This document shows, in pieces, positions 14,109 to 27,400 of a stretch of DNA of 64,000 nucleotides. A model generated the notes under the pieces. That model was not told the origin of the DNA. It saw only the letters and a program-made list of their open reading frames with translations, and made no database searches. The stretch lies in NCBI GenBank assembly GCA_003260075.1, contig QLIY01000459.1:61002-125001 (forward strand), written 5' to 3'. Each line of letters opens with the position of its first letter. Position 1 is the stretch's first letter. Source of the DNA: Phallusia mammillata. Lineage: Eukaryota > Chordata > Ascidiacea > Phlebobranchia > Ascidiidae. Both the position numbers and the translations under genes were made by a program.

Positions 14109-14413
14109 ATCTACACAGTCAGGCCTCAATAAAACTAGATTGAACCGCCATAACCCCAAAGCAATCGTCACACTTGGCTGCGCACTGACACAATACCATT
14201 ATGACGTCACACGCTAGATTTGTTTGACGGTAATTGTCGGATTGTTTCAAGAGTTTTCTGGGAAGGCCGACATGTTTTTGTTGTAAGTTTCTGCCTTGCG
14301 GCGAATTTGGCTCAGAGCTGTAATGTTATCATGTTTTTTGGGATTGCTGCAAGGTTTAGCTGATTTTGCAACGATAAGCACTGCGTTGTTTACGCGCCAA
14401 AACTCGTTCTGAG

Positions 14414-14813
14414 TACCGTATTTGCTCGATTGTAAGCCGCCCTCGTTTATAAGCCGCCCTCGATTGTAAGCCGCATGTTGAGGTGTTAAAAAAATAATGT
14501 AAGCCGCCCTCGATTGTAAGCCGCACGCTGGAATTTTAGATACGATTGTTTCCTAATACATCTTTCTGTTGTTATATGGTATGACTATTTGCCCATATCT
14601 GTTAGTTACGTTGATAACTGTACCCGACAGAACGTATATCGACGTATAATCTGTACACGCATACATGTTTTGAACCCCAAATAATTTAAAATGTTGGAGT
14701 GTAGAAATGATTTCGGTATAAAATTAAAATATAAGCCGCCCTCGATTATAAGCCGCACAAACGGCAGCTAAAAAACAATATAAGCCGCGGCTTACAATCG
14801 AGTAAATACGGTA
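14414..14813. mobile_element. TA-flanked MITE, copy 1 (AAGCCGC family)
   Basis: 400 bp including the TA duplication. Ends TA-CCGTATTTGCTCGATTG and CAATCGAGTAAATACGG-TA form the inverted repeat. The motif TAAGCCGC recurs internally in both orientations. It lies downstream of CNOT1. TA flanks point to a Tc1/mariner-like mobiliser; the family name is unknown to me. Confidence 0.82.
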
Positions 14814-15243
14814 TTGCCAACATCTGGATTGGAAAAAGTTATTGAAAACCTCATCCTTCTTTTCGGTATGTGGATGGAGGGAATACCCTAACATGAGGGC
14901 AATTTAAATTTTAACTACGATATAAATGCTTTTTGAAAGGAAAGCTAAAAATAAATGTTAAAACTTAAGTTATTTAGCTGATACCGCAAATTCATAAACT
15001 ACTCTAATTGATTCCTTTGCACCCGTTTAGGCTTTTTAAAAATGATTTAGTAATTACCTAAAGTTTAACTTTATTTACTTAATAGTTCAAACGAAAAATT
15101 GTTTATTTTAGTTTCCCATTTTGCACGTATTGTTGAATAAAGAATGGTATCTGCCTTTTCCGTAGGTCCACAGCATCACATTAACCGAGCCCTTGCAAGT
15201 ACAATCACAAGATCCGGGAATTCCCCAAACACAAAACCAGTAG

Positions 15244-15249
15244 TTTATT
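15244..15249 (-). terminator. Candidate CNOT1 poly(A) signal
   Basis: The minus strand carries AATAAA (TTTATT on plus) about 215 bases past the CNOT1 stop codon, a reasonable 3' UTR length. No transcript evidence is available. Confidence 0.45.
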
Positions 15250-15463
15250 TACACGTGCGCGCTGATGACGTCACACACACAAAAACAACAACGATAATAG
15301 TGGTTGCGGTTCCGGGAAAGTCCCGCGGGCACAAGTCGATTCGAAACGAGAGAAGAAAAAAAACTGAACCGAAAAAAAAATCCTAGAGCAGCAAAAAATA
15401 AAAAAACAAAAAAGCAGCAAGCGGTTTGGTCGCGAGGTGGCGCCGTTGAGTGGGATGTCCGAA

Positions 15464-18400
15464 TTAGGAAGATTGAACGACGGTGACGGGGGTGCTACCA
15501 CTAGATGACGCCGGCAGTTCGCTGGATTGCTGGTTGAACTGTTTTCCCATGCAACTGCGCGCAACCGAGTCGAACAATCTGGAAAATAAACAGAAGTAAA
15601 AACCTGAAATGAAAAACTAACAATGCGTAATTTTTCGGTTATCGTATTTACTCGATTGTAAGCCGCATGATGAGGTGTTACAAAAATAATGTAAGCCGCA
15701 CGCTGGAGTTTCAGATACGACTGTTCCACAATACATCTTTCAGTTGTTACATAGTATAACTATTTGCCCATACTTGTTAGTTACGTTGATAACTGTACCC
15801 AACAGAACGTACATCGACGCGTAATCTGTACATGCATATGAATTTTGAAACCGAAATAAATTAAAATGTTGGAGTGTAGAAATAATTTCGGCATAAATTA
15901 AATTGTAAGCCGCCCCCCAGGGGGGGGGGTCATAATACATCTTTCAGTTGTTACATAGTATAACTATTTGCATAAATTAAATTGTAAGCCGCACGAACGG
16001 CAGGTAAAAAAAAACAATACATGTCACGGCTTATAATCGAGTAAATACGGTAACAATGATTTGTTAACTGCTTTTTACGCTAATTTGAACACCAAACTTT
16101 TCAAATTTAATCAGTAACATTAAATTACAAAAAGTTTAATTAAAACCAAGATAATAAGGACAGCGACGCCCTAAAATGATTTTAATGTGAAACTAAAAAT
16201 AAAATCCGGCGTAATCAACTACGTCATCTGGTGGTCAGTTGAAATCTGCTGACTCATGCCGACAAAGCGTGACTCATGAACTTACTTCGATATTTCGGGA
16301 GCGCAGTGAACGAATTCGTGATTCCAGAATTTGAAGTTTGGATTTTTGATGAGTTCGATGAAAGTGATGAGAAGTCCCCATGGATGCGGTCGGTTTACGA
16401 TCAGTCGTTCCAACAATACTCTGCGAAGGAAATGTTTCAAAGTTAAAATATCTCACAATTAAATTGACTTTAAGTCAGTAAATTTCCCCAAAAAGACAGT
16501 TAGTCGAGTTTTGTTTTAAGCTTGAGGCGTTAAGGGGGGGGGGGTTCCAGAACTTGAAGTTTGGATTTTTAATGAGTTCGATGAAAGTGATAAGAAGTCC
16601 CCATGGATGCGGTCGGTTTACGATAAGTCGTTCCAACAATACTCTGCGAAGGAAATGTTTCAAAGTTAGAATACCTCACAATAAAATTGACTTTAAGTCA
16701 GTAAATTACCCCAAAAAGACAGTTAGTCGAGTTTTGTTTTAAGCTTGAGGCGTTAAATACAAGGGGTTGGACAAATTTTTGCATTATAGGGATCAGTTTC
16801 AAAGTTAAAACATCTCACAATAAAATTAGAAGTCGGCATACTTTTTCGCACTATATGTATAAGTTATAAAATAGAATATTTTGAGGAGCAGTATACCATT
16901 AATCTTGCGCAAATCAGTTTGGCCAGTTTTGTTTTACGTCAGAAACAGGGGGGGGGGAAAAATAATCTTGCGCAAATCAGTTTGGCCAGTTTTGTTTTAC
17001 GTCAGAAACATTAGGTGGGAAAAAAAATCTTTTAGTGAAAAAAAAAACGGGATTGCTTTGGTACAATGAGATGCTGATTCGACATTATGTCTTCAGTATG
17101 AATTTGTTTTGTGAATTTATACAATTTAATTGATACTGGTCAATCTGGCGATCCCCTACTACGAAGCTGACATGTGCAGTGACATGTTGTCATATTCCAT
17201 AATATGTTAAAGTTTCGATAACACCATACCTGGTAATCTGCTCCTGTATGGATTCCTGGTTGGCTTCAGCGAACAAATAGAGCAGAGTGCAGCTGAAGTA
17301 GTGAGTGTGGCTGTTCGGGTAGCGGAGTTGGTTTGCAATCGCGTTCAAGAACAAGTAGCGACCTGGAAAGTAAATACAAATGTGAGTGAAGATTCTGCGA
17401 CGAGGGTTCGAACCCCACCGGTTGCTGTGTAAATATTGATGTTTATTCTTCGTTGCAAAATTACATTCTCATTGCAGAAATCTAACGTTGGGCTTTTTAG
17501 TATTTAGCAAAATCGTCAAGCAATGTCAAATTTTACAAGGAAAATGCAGAAAGGCAGTATATTAAGTTTGTCAGATCAACTTAAACCGTTCCCGTAGGCA
17601 ACTGATAGGGAACTTTATAAACACCGCGTGTATGTGGTTCTCAACCGGGGAGGAATTTTAAAACTTGAGGGGAGGAATTTACTTAAAATATACACTTTAT
17701 AAACTATAACCTGTGAAGTTGATAAAAGGCCTATTTTTAAGTAATCTTTGTGTGGTTTATTATCTAGTATGTAATCCATCGGGCAGGAATAAGAGCGTTT
17801 TAAAAGCGTGAAATTCGCCGAAAAAAGGTTGGGAACCACTGAGAAAATGAAAGCAAAAGCAAAGAAATGGCACTTGAAGGCAACACATGAAACCATTAAG
17901 GAGAACATTAATTGACCAACTGACCTTCAGTGTCGAGATCAACAGCTAGGTTTTGGAATATATCCATGTGTGATGAATGTGTGATAGTCGCCATAGATGG
18001 AGTGCCACCCTTATTATGGATGTAGCTGATGGCTTGCGTTCCAACGTACATTACCACTGAGTTAATCAACGGTACATTGTACGTCAGACCAGTCTCGTTG
18101 CTCACCTAAAACAAACAAGTTCTTGAAAAAACAACCAGTATTTTGTTCAGCATTACATCAGTTTAACGACAAATTTGTTAAATATGAATCCTGATGGACG
18201 AAACGATTGTTCGGTATTTTCTATAACACACAATACATGTATTGTTACGTCATTACATTTCGTGGGTGACGTCACAGACAAATGTTATTTGTGTCATATT
18301 TATTCGATATTTTTGCTTAAAATTTGTTTTTGGTAAAAAAATTTGACGTCATGTTTACGTCATAACGATGTTATGTCATCACTAAGGATTCAAAGAGGAA

Positions 18401-21400
18401 TCGACATTACCATGACGTCACAAAACGAGTTTTCGCAAGATTAACAAAACAAGGTGTTAAAAAATATGTAACTTTTTTGTAAAAAGATTAAGATATTTTT
18501 CATTTCTTAATATTTCAATTTTTACATTGATTTACAAATGTTAATAGAATAAAATCTTTAAGGATGTTTTAATCAGACAAATGAAATACAAGCAACACAA
18601 CCAGACACATGTATTATATAATTCCACCATATTTACCTGAAGATTCGATCTTAGATCTGACAGAAAAGTGACAGGGGCTCGAGTTTTCAGGTAACTGTCC
18701 AAATCCTGTTGGAAAGGTTGAGACATGACAGCTACGAAGTTGGTGAGAATCCGCGGTGCGACGTTGATTTCTTGCAACATGTCGACCTGGGGGGTGAAAA
18801 TGTTGGGTCAATATGTGTTTGTTGATTAAAAATGACAAACAAAAATAATCGAATCATGGAATATTCACCAGAGGGGAACTACAATGAACATCAAAACAGA
18901 CGTGATGCTTTCAGCGTGCTACAGGCACCTGCTCAAAGATTAGAGGCCCATAACCAATCGTTATCGCGGTAGAGCTACTAACACCAAAACGCAAATGACA
19001 ACCAAAAGTCGATTGGTTATATCTCCAAAAATGCTCACGGTTAGGGTTAGGACCCTATTAGGTATTAGCACTTAAAATTCAATAAAACTAACCCAAAAAA
19101 TTAGTGGGGGGGGGGCAGCTCTACCCGTTATCGCGCGGTGTTTTCGTTGCGTTGTGACGCGCTTGCGTTCAATTCTTTTTTACTTTGTTTATCGTGCACT
19201 GTACTAGTCGCATTCAATGCTATTTACCCTGATGAAGACGACCTGTATAGGAAGTCGAAACGTCGGAAGAAAAATACATTTGCTAGAAGAGCTCTAGAAA
19301 CTTAACATAACTCAACAAATGTTAAAAAAACGTTTTTTAATCGCTACTTTATGATTATTACAGATTTATTTCGTAAGTTTTGGCTTTTGTGTTTGCAAAG
19401 TTCTGTGTGTCAAAACTTTTGTTTCTATTTAATTAACATTGTATTGAAGCCCGTAGCTTTAGTTCATAAAATGCACGTGACTTAAAATAATCTTCAATAT
19501 AAAATAGACTTTTCAAGCCACAAACCTTTAAATTTGGCGTAAACGGATCCGGCAGTCGCATATTTCGAGGGAAAGCGCTCAAAATCAAGTTTCGAAGCTG
19601 GATACAGTTGGCCGGTATGACGTCACAGAAACCATAGTGATAGTCACAAAGGAATTCGGGGAAGTCGTGCAGCAAGACGAGCAAAAGTCGAAGTGTGCCC
19701 TGGAAGCACAAAGGTTGGTGGTTCGAAACCGGAGCAAGGTATAGATCAAGAAATATAGAGTTTCAACTATTTCTTTTTGTTCCAAATAATAACAAGAAGA
19801 GTGGCTTTCTGATATATTTCCATTTTATATATTCTATACGATATTTAGGGGGGGGGGGGGGGGGGGGGGGGAGTTTAAACTATTGCTTTTTGTTCCAAAT
19901 AATAATTTATCTATAATAAGTTGTAAAGATTGGGTGAGGCATGCATTTTTAGCCTGTTACTCTCAACAAACTGGAGTGCTACAATATGGCTACACTGGAC
20001 AATACAGCCGATCTCTTGTCACCAGCTGCATTGATGAGTAGGGCAATTATTTTTTGACCTAAAAAACGACAAATTTTGACCTACAAATTGAAAATTTTGA
20101 CAAATTTTGACTTTAAAAAACTTTTTTTTGACAAAATTTTGACCTATGAAGAATTCAAGTGGTTAAATGACACATTATTGTACGAAAAGTTAAAATATGG
20201 CTGTAGGCTAATCTAACTAGAGCGAAAAATGTGCAAAAGTCTAACAGAAGGGCAAAAANNNNNNNNNNNNNNNNNNNNNNNNNNNNNNNNNNNNNNNNNN
20301 NNNNNNNNNNNNNNNNNNNNNNNNNNNNNNNNNNNNNNNNNNNNNNNNNNNNNNNNNNNNNNNNNNNNNNNNNNNNNNNNNNNNNNNNNNNNNNNNNNNN
20401 NNNNNNNNNNNNNNNNNNNNNNNNNNNNNNNNNNNNNNNNNNNNNNNNNNNNNNNNNNNNNNNNNNNNNNNNNNNNNNNNNNNNNNNNNNNNNNNNNNNN
20501 NNNNNNNNNNNNNNNNNNNNNNNNNNNNNNNNNNNNNNNNNNNNNNNNNNNNNNNNNNNNNNNNNNNNNNNNNNNNNNNNNNNNNNNNNNNNNNNNNNNN
20601 NNNNNNNNNNNNNNNNNNNNNNNNNNNNNNNNNNNNNNNNNNNNNNNNNNNNNNNNNNNNNNNNNNNNNNNNNNNNNNNNNNNNNNNNNNNNNNNNNNNN
20701 NNNNNNNNNNNNNNNNNNNNNNNNNNNNNNNNNNNNNNNNNNNNNNNNNNNNNNNNNNNNNNNNNNNNNNNNNNATTCGGGGTCAAACTTCTAGAGAATC
20801 AAGTTCAGATTGATAACTAAGATATGTCCAAATTTGAATAAATTTGAAGCACTTTTTCTTTACCAAACCAGCGTTAAAAAATGTACGTTTCGGGGACCTG
20901 TGGGTGAACCGCTGGGTCAATCGGGGTCAAACTTCAGGTGGACCAAGTTTGGATTAATATCTAACATATGTCCAAATTTCAATAAATTTCAAGCACTTTT
21001 TCTTGACCAAACGGGTCTCACAAGCCAGCGTTAGACAGAAAAAAGAAAAAAAAATACGGACAAAAACAATATGTGTCCCCTTCAGGGAAGGGGACCCATA
21101 ATTTATCTATAATAAGTTGTAAAGAATAGGTGAGGCATGTATTTTTAGCCTGTTACTCCCAACAAACTGGAGTGCCGTTAGATGGCTACACTGGCCAATA
21201 TGGCTTATCTATTGTCACCAGCTGCACTGATGAGACCTTATAGTTTGAAACAGTGTGCGCTGTCTGAAGCCTATGATTTATTGCTCCATGCTTTTCAAAG
21301 AAATTTTCCGTTTAAGTTCTTATGCCAAGAGTTGCACATACCATTTCAGCGTGTTTTTTTGCTTTTAAAGACTCGCCAGTGCTCTTTGTGCCACCTATCG

Positions 21401-24400
21401 ATATTCGGCAAACTTTTGTACTGTGAGTACTTGTGTTGGTAGCTCTCCTTATTTTCACACTGACTCACCCGATAAAGTATCTGAATTGACTTTGTGAGCT
21501 CAACGTTGCGTAGAAACGGAGCAAGAAACTTGAAGAGATCGATAAGAAGCTGAGCGTACATCGGCCAGCCCTGGAAATAACAACTAACATCAAAAAAAAA
21601 AACACCCAAAGCAGACAACCCAGCAGTTGCATAAACTTTTAGGTTGGTGAAACGCAAAATAACTTTTTTACCGACATATGCATCCAAAAGCAAAAAAGTT
21701 GTTGAAAAAAGAACAAAACTTTAACTTGATGTTAAATTTCAAAATCATATAAATGGACTTCAACTAGAGACTGATAATGCCCAACATGACAACATTTGTA
21801 TATTTGTTGACACAGAGGTATTGCTGCTTAATCATTACAACATTCACCACCTTCTAACACGGAACAAACGTTATGTTGTGACGTAACAGTAGGTCAATTT
21901 ATTGTTTTCAAGCTACATTGACCACAACGAAGTTGGTAGAGCGCGAGTCCCGGAAAGATTCCTGTCGTGGGTTCGAATCCCACTGCAGACTAGATTTTTC
22001 TAGCCTACGCCTTGCCATTTGGTGAATGCTTGGTAGACCGGATGATTCGGTACGGCGCCTTTAATAAGCCTGGCGTACCATGATCTACCACGCAATGTAG
22101 GGATCCCCCCCCCCAACCCAGCAGTTGCATAAACTTTTAGGTTGGTGAAACGCAAAATAACTTTTTTACCGACATATGCATCCAAAAGCAAAAAAGTTGT
22201 TGAAAAAAGAACAAAACTTTAACTTGATGTTAAATTTCAAAATCATATAAATGGACTTCAACTAGAGACTGATAATGCCCAACATGACAACATTTGTATA
22301 TTTGTTGACACAGAGGTATTGCTGCTTAATCATTACAACATTCACCACCTTCTAACACGGAACAAACGTTATGTTGTGACGTAACAGTAGGTCAATTTAT
22401 TGTTTTCAAGCTACATTGACCACAACGAAGTTGGTAGAGCGCGAGTCCCGGAAAGATTCCTGTCGTGGGTTCGAATCCCACTGCAGACTAGATTTTTCTA
22501 GCCTACGCCTTGCCATTTGGTGAATGCTTGGTAGACCGGATGATTCGGTACGGCGCCTTTAATAAGCCTGGCGTACCATGATCTACCACGCAATGTAGGG
22601 ATTTATTTACCTTCTGTTGTGGAGTATGTAGCAGCATCCTGGATATGAAGGCCCGGTATGAAACCACTTCGAGCCAAGCGAATGCAAATCCCGGTGCTTT
22701 ACTGGGGCGCAAGATGTGGTAAGTGTTACTGCAACGTAAAAGAATTTGCCATGTTACGGCGAATGCAAGAGCTGTTACACAAAACATATGCAAGTAAACT
22801 AATGTAGACAGTACACACTGTTTATCAGTGCAGCTGGTAAAAAAGAGATACTGACAACTAGGGATGTGCCAAAACTGCAAATGTTCTGTTTGGTCGAGCA
22901 CAGAGCATCTCATTTTAATGCTCTGCTTGGCCGAGCACGCTCGGTGCATTATGACGTCACAAAAAAAAACCTTTCTACGTCTTAGCTCTACAAGGCCTCT
23001 TACGTCACCGACGGTGTTTTATTAAGCTGTACATGCACATAAAATACGCGTTTTTCCACCATCTCTTTCGAGTGCATTTGAAAAATCATTCGTTTTTGTT
23101 CCTAGATACCGTTTAAAACACTAGTAACATATGTTAGCAAGGCATGAATATGCAAATTTAATGCTCGGGTCAGTTTGTGCAACTGCTCGGCCGAGCACTG
23201 AGCATCAAAAACAGCGATGCTCAGTACAACTACTCGGGTTCTGGCTCGGCTCGGCCCATCCCTACAGTGACAACATACATCAGTAGTTTTCAACCTGTTG
23301 GTCGCGACCCTACTAGAGGCGTTTGTAATTTTACTGGAGGCTTTTGACATCCAAAAAACAAATATTTTTTACCTTTACATTTTATTTAACTTTACATTAC
23401 TTACAACGTGTTATGTTTCGATCCGAATCTTCGCGTAATTCGGACCAAACTTGAGGTACAAATGATTTGTAATGTGGCAAGACTTTAAGTCTTTAACCAA
23501 TCGACATCGGTAAATCCGGACAAATTTTCGGTCCAAACTGGTCCGGATTAACCGAGGTTTACTGTATTCAAACGTTAGTAGACTGTCCACCAAAAATACC
23601 TGACTTACAACACTGCATTAAGCAACAAACAGCTACAAATAACTTACGTGAAAGCTGTCAGAGTTTGGAAGTTGATCGATTCTAAAACATGCTCAGGAGC
23701 GTTCAGTTCGTAAAACAACATGATGAAGATTCTATGATATGGCATCTGGTGATATTCCGTCTGTCGTGTGTCGTGATCTTGAAGTAGAACGCCCACCACT
23801 ATACCGAGCACCTGTGTATGGGAAAAGCAATGGTTTAGGGGTTCCAGCGATTTGTTAAAAGTGGTTCAAAGTCAGGATTTTATTGACATAAATAAGTCTG
23901 CGCTGTCCAAAGACAGATTTTTGTTTTTACATTGTTACTGTTTTTATTTTAGAACACAGCATTAACTGTATTCCAGTGTTATTCAAACTCACAGTCCGTG
24001 AAGTTTTCATGAGTTTATGTAAGGTTTGTGAAGTCGTGAAAGGTTTCGTGAGCTCGGAAAAAAATTCGTGAGTCCGTAAAATTTTTTACAAGTGCCTAAA
24101 AATTTTTTGTGACTACGTTACCACATCACGACTTACAATATTATACTTATTTTTACATGACTTTTACATTTTAATTGAGTCAACAAATAGTTATGGCAAG
24201 AACAGGTCGAATTTCAAAAAGTTACAGGAACACTGTATTAATCTTGGCTAAGAATTTAAATCAAATTTTTTTTAACAACTTTTTACAGAAACAAAATAAT
24301 ATTTTTTCACTTCTCATAAATTTTAGATGAAAAAATTTCGCATAACTTTGTACAATGAAATTTCTTTATTTTAAATTTATCTCAACCAAAACCTGTGTAC

Positions 24401-27400
24401 TAGTTTGTTATGGTACCTTATTGAGCAAATTAATTTTGGTGACAGAATTGACAGCATCTCCTGAATGTTTCACGAGAAGAGTGATCAATCTCACGAAAGC
24501 GTCGAGTGTGTGAAAGCACTTTGCACGAACCAGTGTGGGGTTAAGCAGGGACGGACTGACGTTCGATTCCTGACAAGAATAAAAATGTTTACACACTAAA
24601 ATCTGGTTAATCGCATACCTAATCTGCCAGCTGTTAAGTGAAAGCAGAAGAAACAAATCCGATTATTTGCATAGGGATCGTAAATCACAAACATGGCTAT
24701 ATGTTGAGAAAAACGTCCAGTTAAATGCAAGAAAAGAAACAAGGCAAAACGGTTACCAGATTAAACCAGACGATTTCTTGAATAATGCCTACGACTTTGA
24801 TTTACTATTCTTATGGGATGAAACTGAACGGATTATGCGATTAACTGGGTTTAACTGTTTTGGTATGCAAGTAACCGAAATCTCAATAAGTCAAATAACA
24901 GGTATTTCAAACTTTTTAGCTCGCGACCACTATTTGAACGTCATAATTTGCACGACCCCTTATTGCATCATATAAGAGATCCTAAGCACTTTATTAGTGT
25001 CCAATACAGTGACAACTTGTAACTAGAGTCACCCCCCCCCCCAAGTCAAATAACAGGTATTTCAAACTTTTTAGCTCGCGACCACTATTTTAACGTCATA
25101 ATTTGCACGACCCCTTATTGCATCATATAAGGGACCCTAAGCACTTTATTGGTGTCCAATACAGTGACAACTTGTAACTAGAGAGTCAACCATTTTAAAT
25201 TATTTTCCTATCGAACTGTAACAACCATAGCCATGGTTACATGCATTACTTTGTACTTTAAAGCGGGTTTCCTAACAGGCTTCGTGTAGTCAACCATAGC
25301 GCTTGTTACATGCATTACTTTGAACGTTAAAGCAAGCTTTCTAACCAGCTTCGCAATAACCACAGCGCTTGTTACATACGCACGATTTTGTTACGACTAA
25401 ATTGTTTTTAACGAGCTTTAAGCAGTCAAATATAGCGCCAGTTATTAGCATGACTTTGTACGTCTAAACCGGGTTTCTCAACGAGCTTCGTGCAGTACAC
25501 CGTAGCGTTTAATGGTGACTGTGACCGATTGTAACCCCGTTGTCGGTACTGACCTGTAGTAACCTGTAGGTGAGGTCAACGCACATCTCAGTGCAAAGAC
25601 GGAAGAATCTTGTGATGAGGTCATCAGTTCTCAGTATACCTTGTTGGTGCATCTGGTAACAGTGAAAAATTTTGAGAAATGTGCTTCAGGCCTATTAAAG
25701 ACCTCATACCGAATCAAGTCGGTTACCAAGCTATATCCCCCCCCCCCCTAGTAACCTGTAGGTGAGGTCAACGCACATCTCAGTGCAAAGACGGAAAAAT
25801 CTTGTGATGAGGTCATCAGTTCTCAGTATACCTTGCTGGTGCATCTGGTGACAATAAAAATTTTGAGAAATGTGCTTCTTAGTACTGCAGGCATATTAAA
25901 GACCTCATACCGAATCAAGTCGGTTACCAAGCTATATCACATAGAAAAATCCAACCTGCGGTGGGATTCAAACCCACGACAGGAGTATTTCCAGGACTCG
26001 CGCTCCACAGGCTCAGTGGTGAACCCAAACGATTGTGCTCACAAATACTTGCAGTGTTTTAATTTCAGTTTAGTTTATTTTAATTAGAATTTTGAACGCA
26101 TCCACGAAAGAACCCAACTTTTATTTCTGTTCATCTACAACACACCAGTGCAAACCCGAACCTCACCTGTTGCACGAAAGCAGAGAACCCCCGGGTCGAG
26201 TCCCTTCCCGAAGTAGGGCTGTGATAGATATTCACCCATTCTCGCAACAAATATTCGGTTTTCTCGTGCAAACCTGGTGGGTCGTCGAATTCGCGAGCCT
26301 GAAAATAAATAGAAATGAAATTAGGACAACAGCAATTGTCGAGAATTCCGCAATAAAATCTAGTCATTAAATTCAAACTTTCTAACATGAAGGTTCTGCT
26401 ATTGGGGCGCACGAGCAAAAAAGGCTTGGCGAAATTGGTGATGTTATGCGATTAACCGGATGCGTCTGAATTTACTTGTCCACAAAAATTATTCTTTATT
26501 TATCCAGCAATATTAAAATATATGCTTCCACATATTTACTCCTAAGTACCCCCCCCCCCATATTCGGTTTTCTCGTGCAAACCTGGTGGGTCGTCGAATT
26601 CGCGAGCCTGAAAATAAATAGAAATGAAATTAGGACAACAGCAATTGTCGAGAATTCCGCAATAAAATCTAGTCATTAAATTCAAACTTTCTAACATGAA
26701 GGTTCTGCTATTGGGGCGCACGAGCAAAAAAGGCTTGGCAGAATTGGTGATGTTATGCGATTAACCGGATGCGTCTGAATTTACTTATCCACAAAAAATA
26801 TTCTTTATCTATCCAGCAATATTAAAATATATGCTTCCACATATTTACTCCTAAGTAGGTTTACCTAACTTAGCCTAGTTTAAAACCTATATTCTAGAAA
26901 TATGTCATTAGTTCTTTCAATATTTACATCAGTTACCTACAAACACACAAATTCAACAACATTAATATTTCACCTGTGAAATGCCTGAATGCATCATATG
27001 AGTTGGACCACCAGGTGCTTTATCCAACATTGTGTCGTAATTTGATCGAACCATTTCCATTAGTTGGGTCAATCTGCATGAAACAAACAAGATGCTAAAC
27101 ATATTCTAATTCAGTGCCATTTTTGACTTAATGTTCATTAAAACAGTGATTTTAAACACGTTTTAGGGCCAACAAAAGTTGAAAGAATATAATCAACCAT
27201 TTGTTTTTGGTAAAGTAAGAGTACGCAAAAAGCAGTTTTACTTGAAATATATTTCTTCGAGACATCATTTTGTGACATTAAATAAATGGCAAAATACTTG
27301 TCCAGATTTTTGCAACGTTAAAAAGTGGACGCCCTGTTGAACACCAGTCAAGAACCGCTAAAAAAACTGGTTTGACATACCTTACAACCCACAAAACTAT

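Larger units (their letters stand above)
7745..15243. other. Non-coding stretch between the Ser-rich exons and CNOT1
   Basis: No exon recognised over 7.5 kb. Holds SINE bodies (8405-8760), a hAT MITE (9144-9399), an AAGCCGC MITE (14414-14813), three long C runs and duplicated blocks at 10317/10502, 11648/12007, 12761/12846 and 13200/13451. At 11395-11480 a GC-richer patch has CACGTGAC (E-box type), an inverted CCAAT-like CCATTGG and TACGTCAT, which could be a promoter for the Ser-rich gene. Confidence 0.5.

Noticed and set aside
13956-14171. Open frame with long poly-Gly on the minus strand
   Set aside because: Product of the 77-base C run, with no splice signals or similarity.
15271-15729. 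152-codon open frame on the minus strand
   Set aside because: Overlaps the true last CNOT1 exon in another frame and runs into a MITE; the splice-phase-correct frame stops at 15464.
20229-20813. Open frames across the N gap
   Set aside because: The residues are all unknown; the frames are artefacts of the gap.
21960-21990. Possible tRNA gene at the GGTTCGAATCC motif
   Set aside because: Only the T-arm and an A-box-like piece are present, and the unit is repeated many times with a SINE body, so it is a SINE head.
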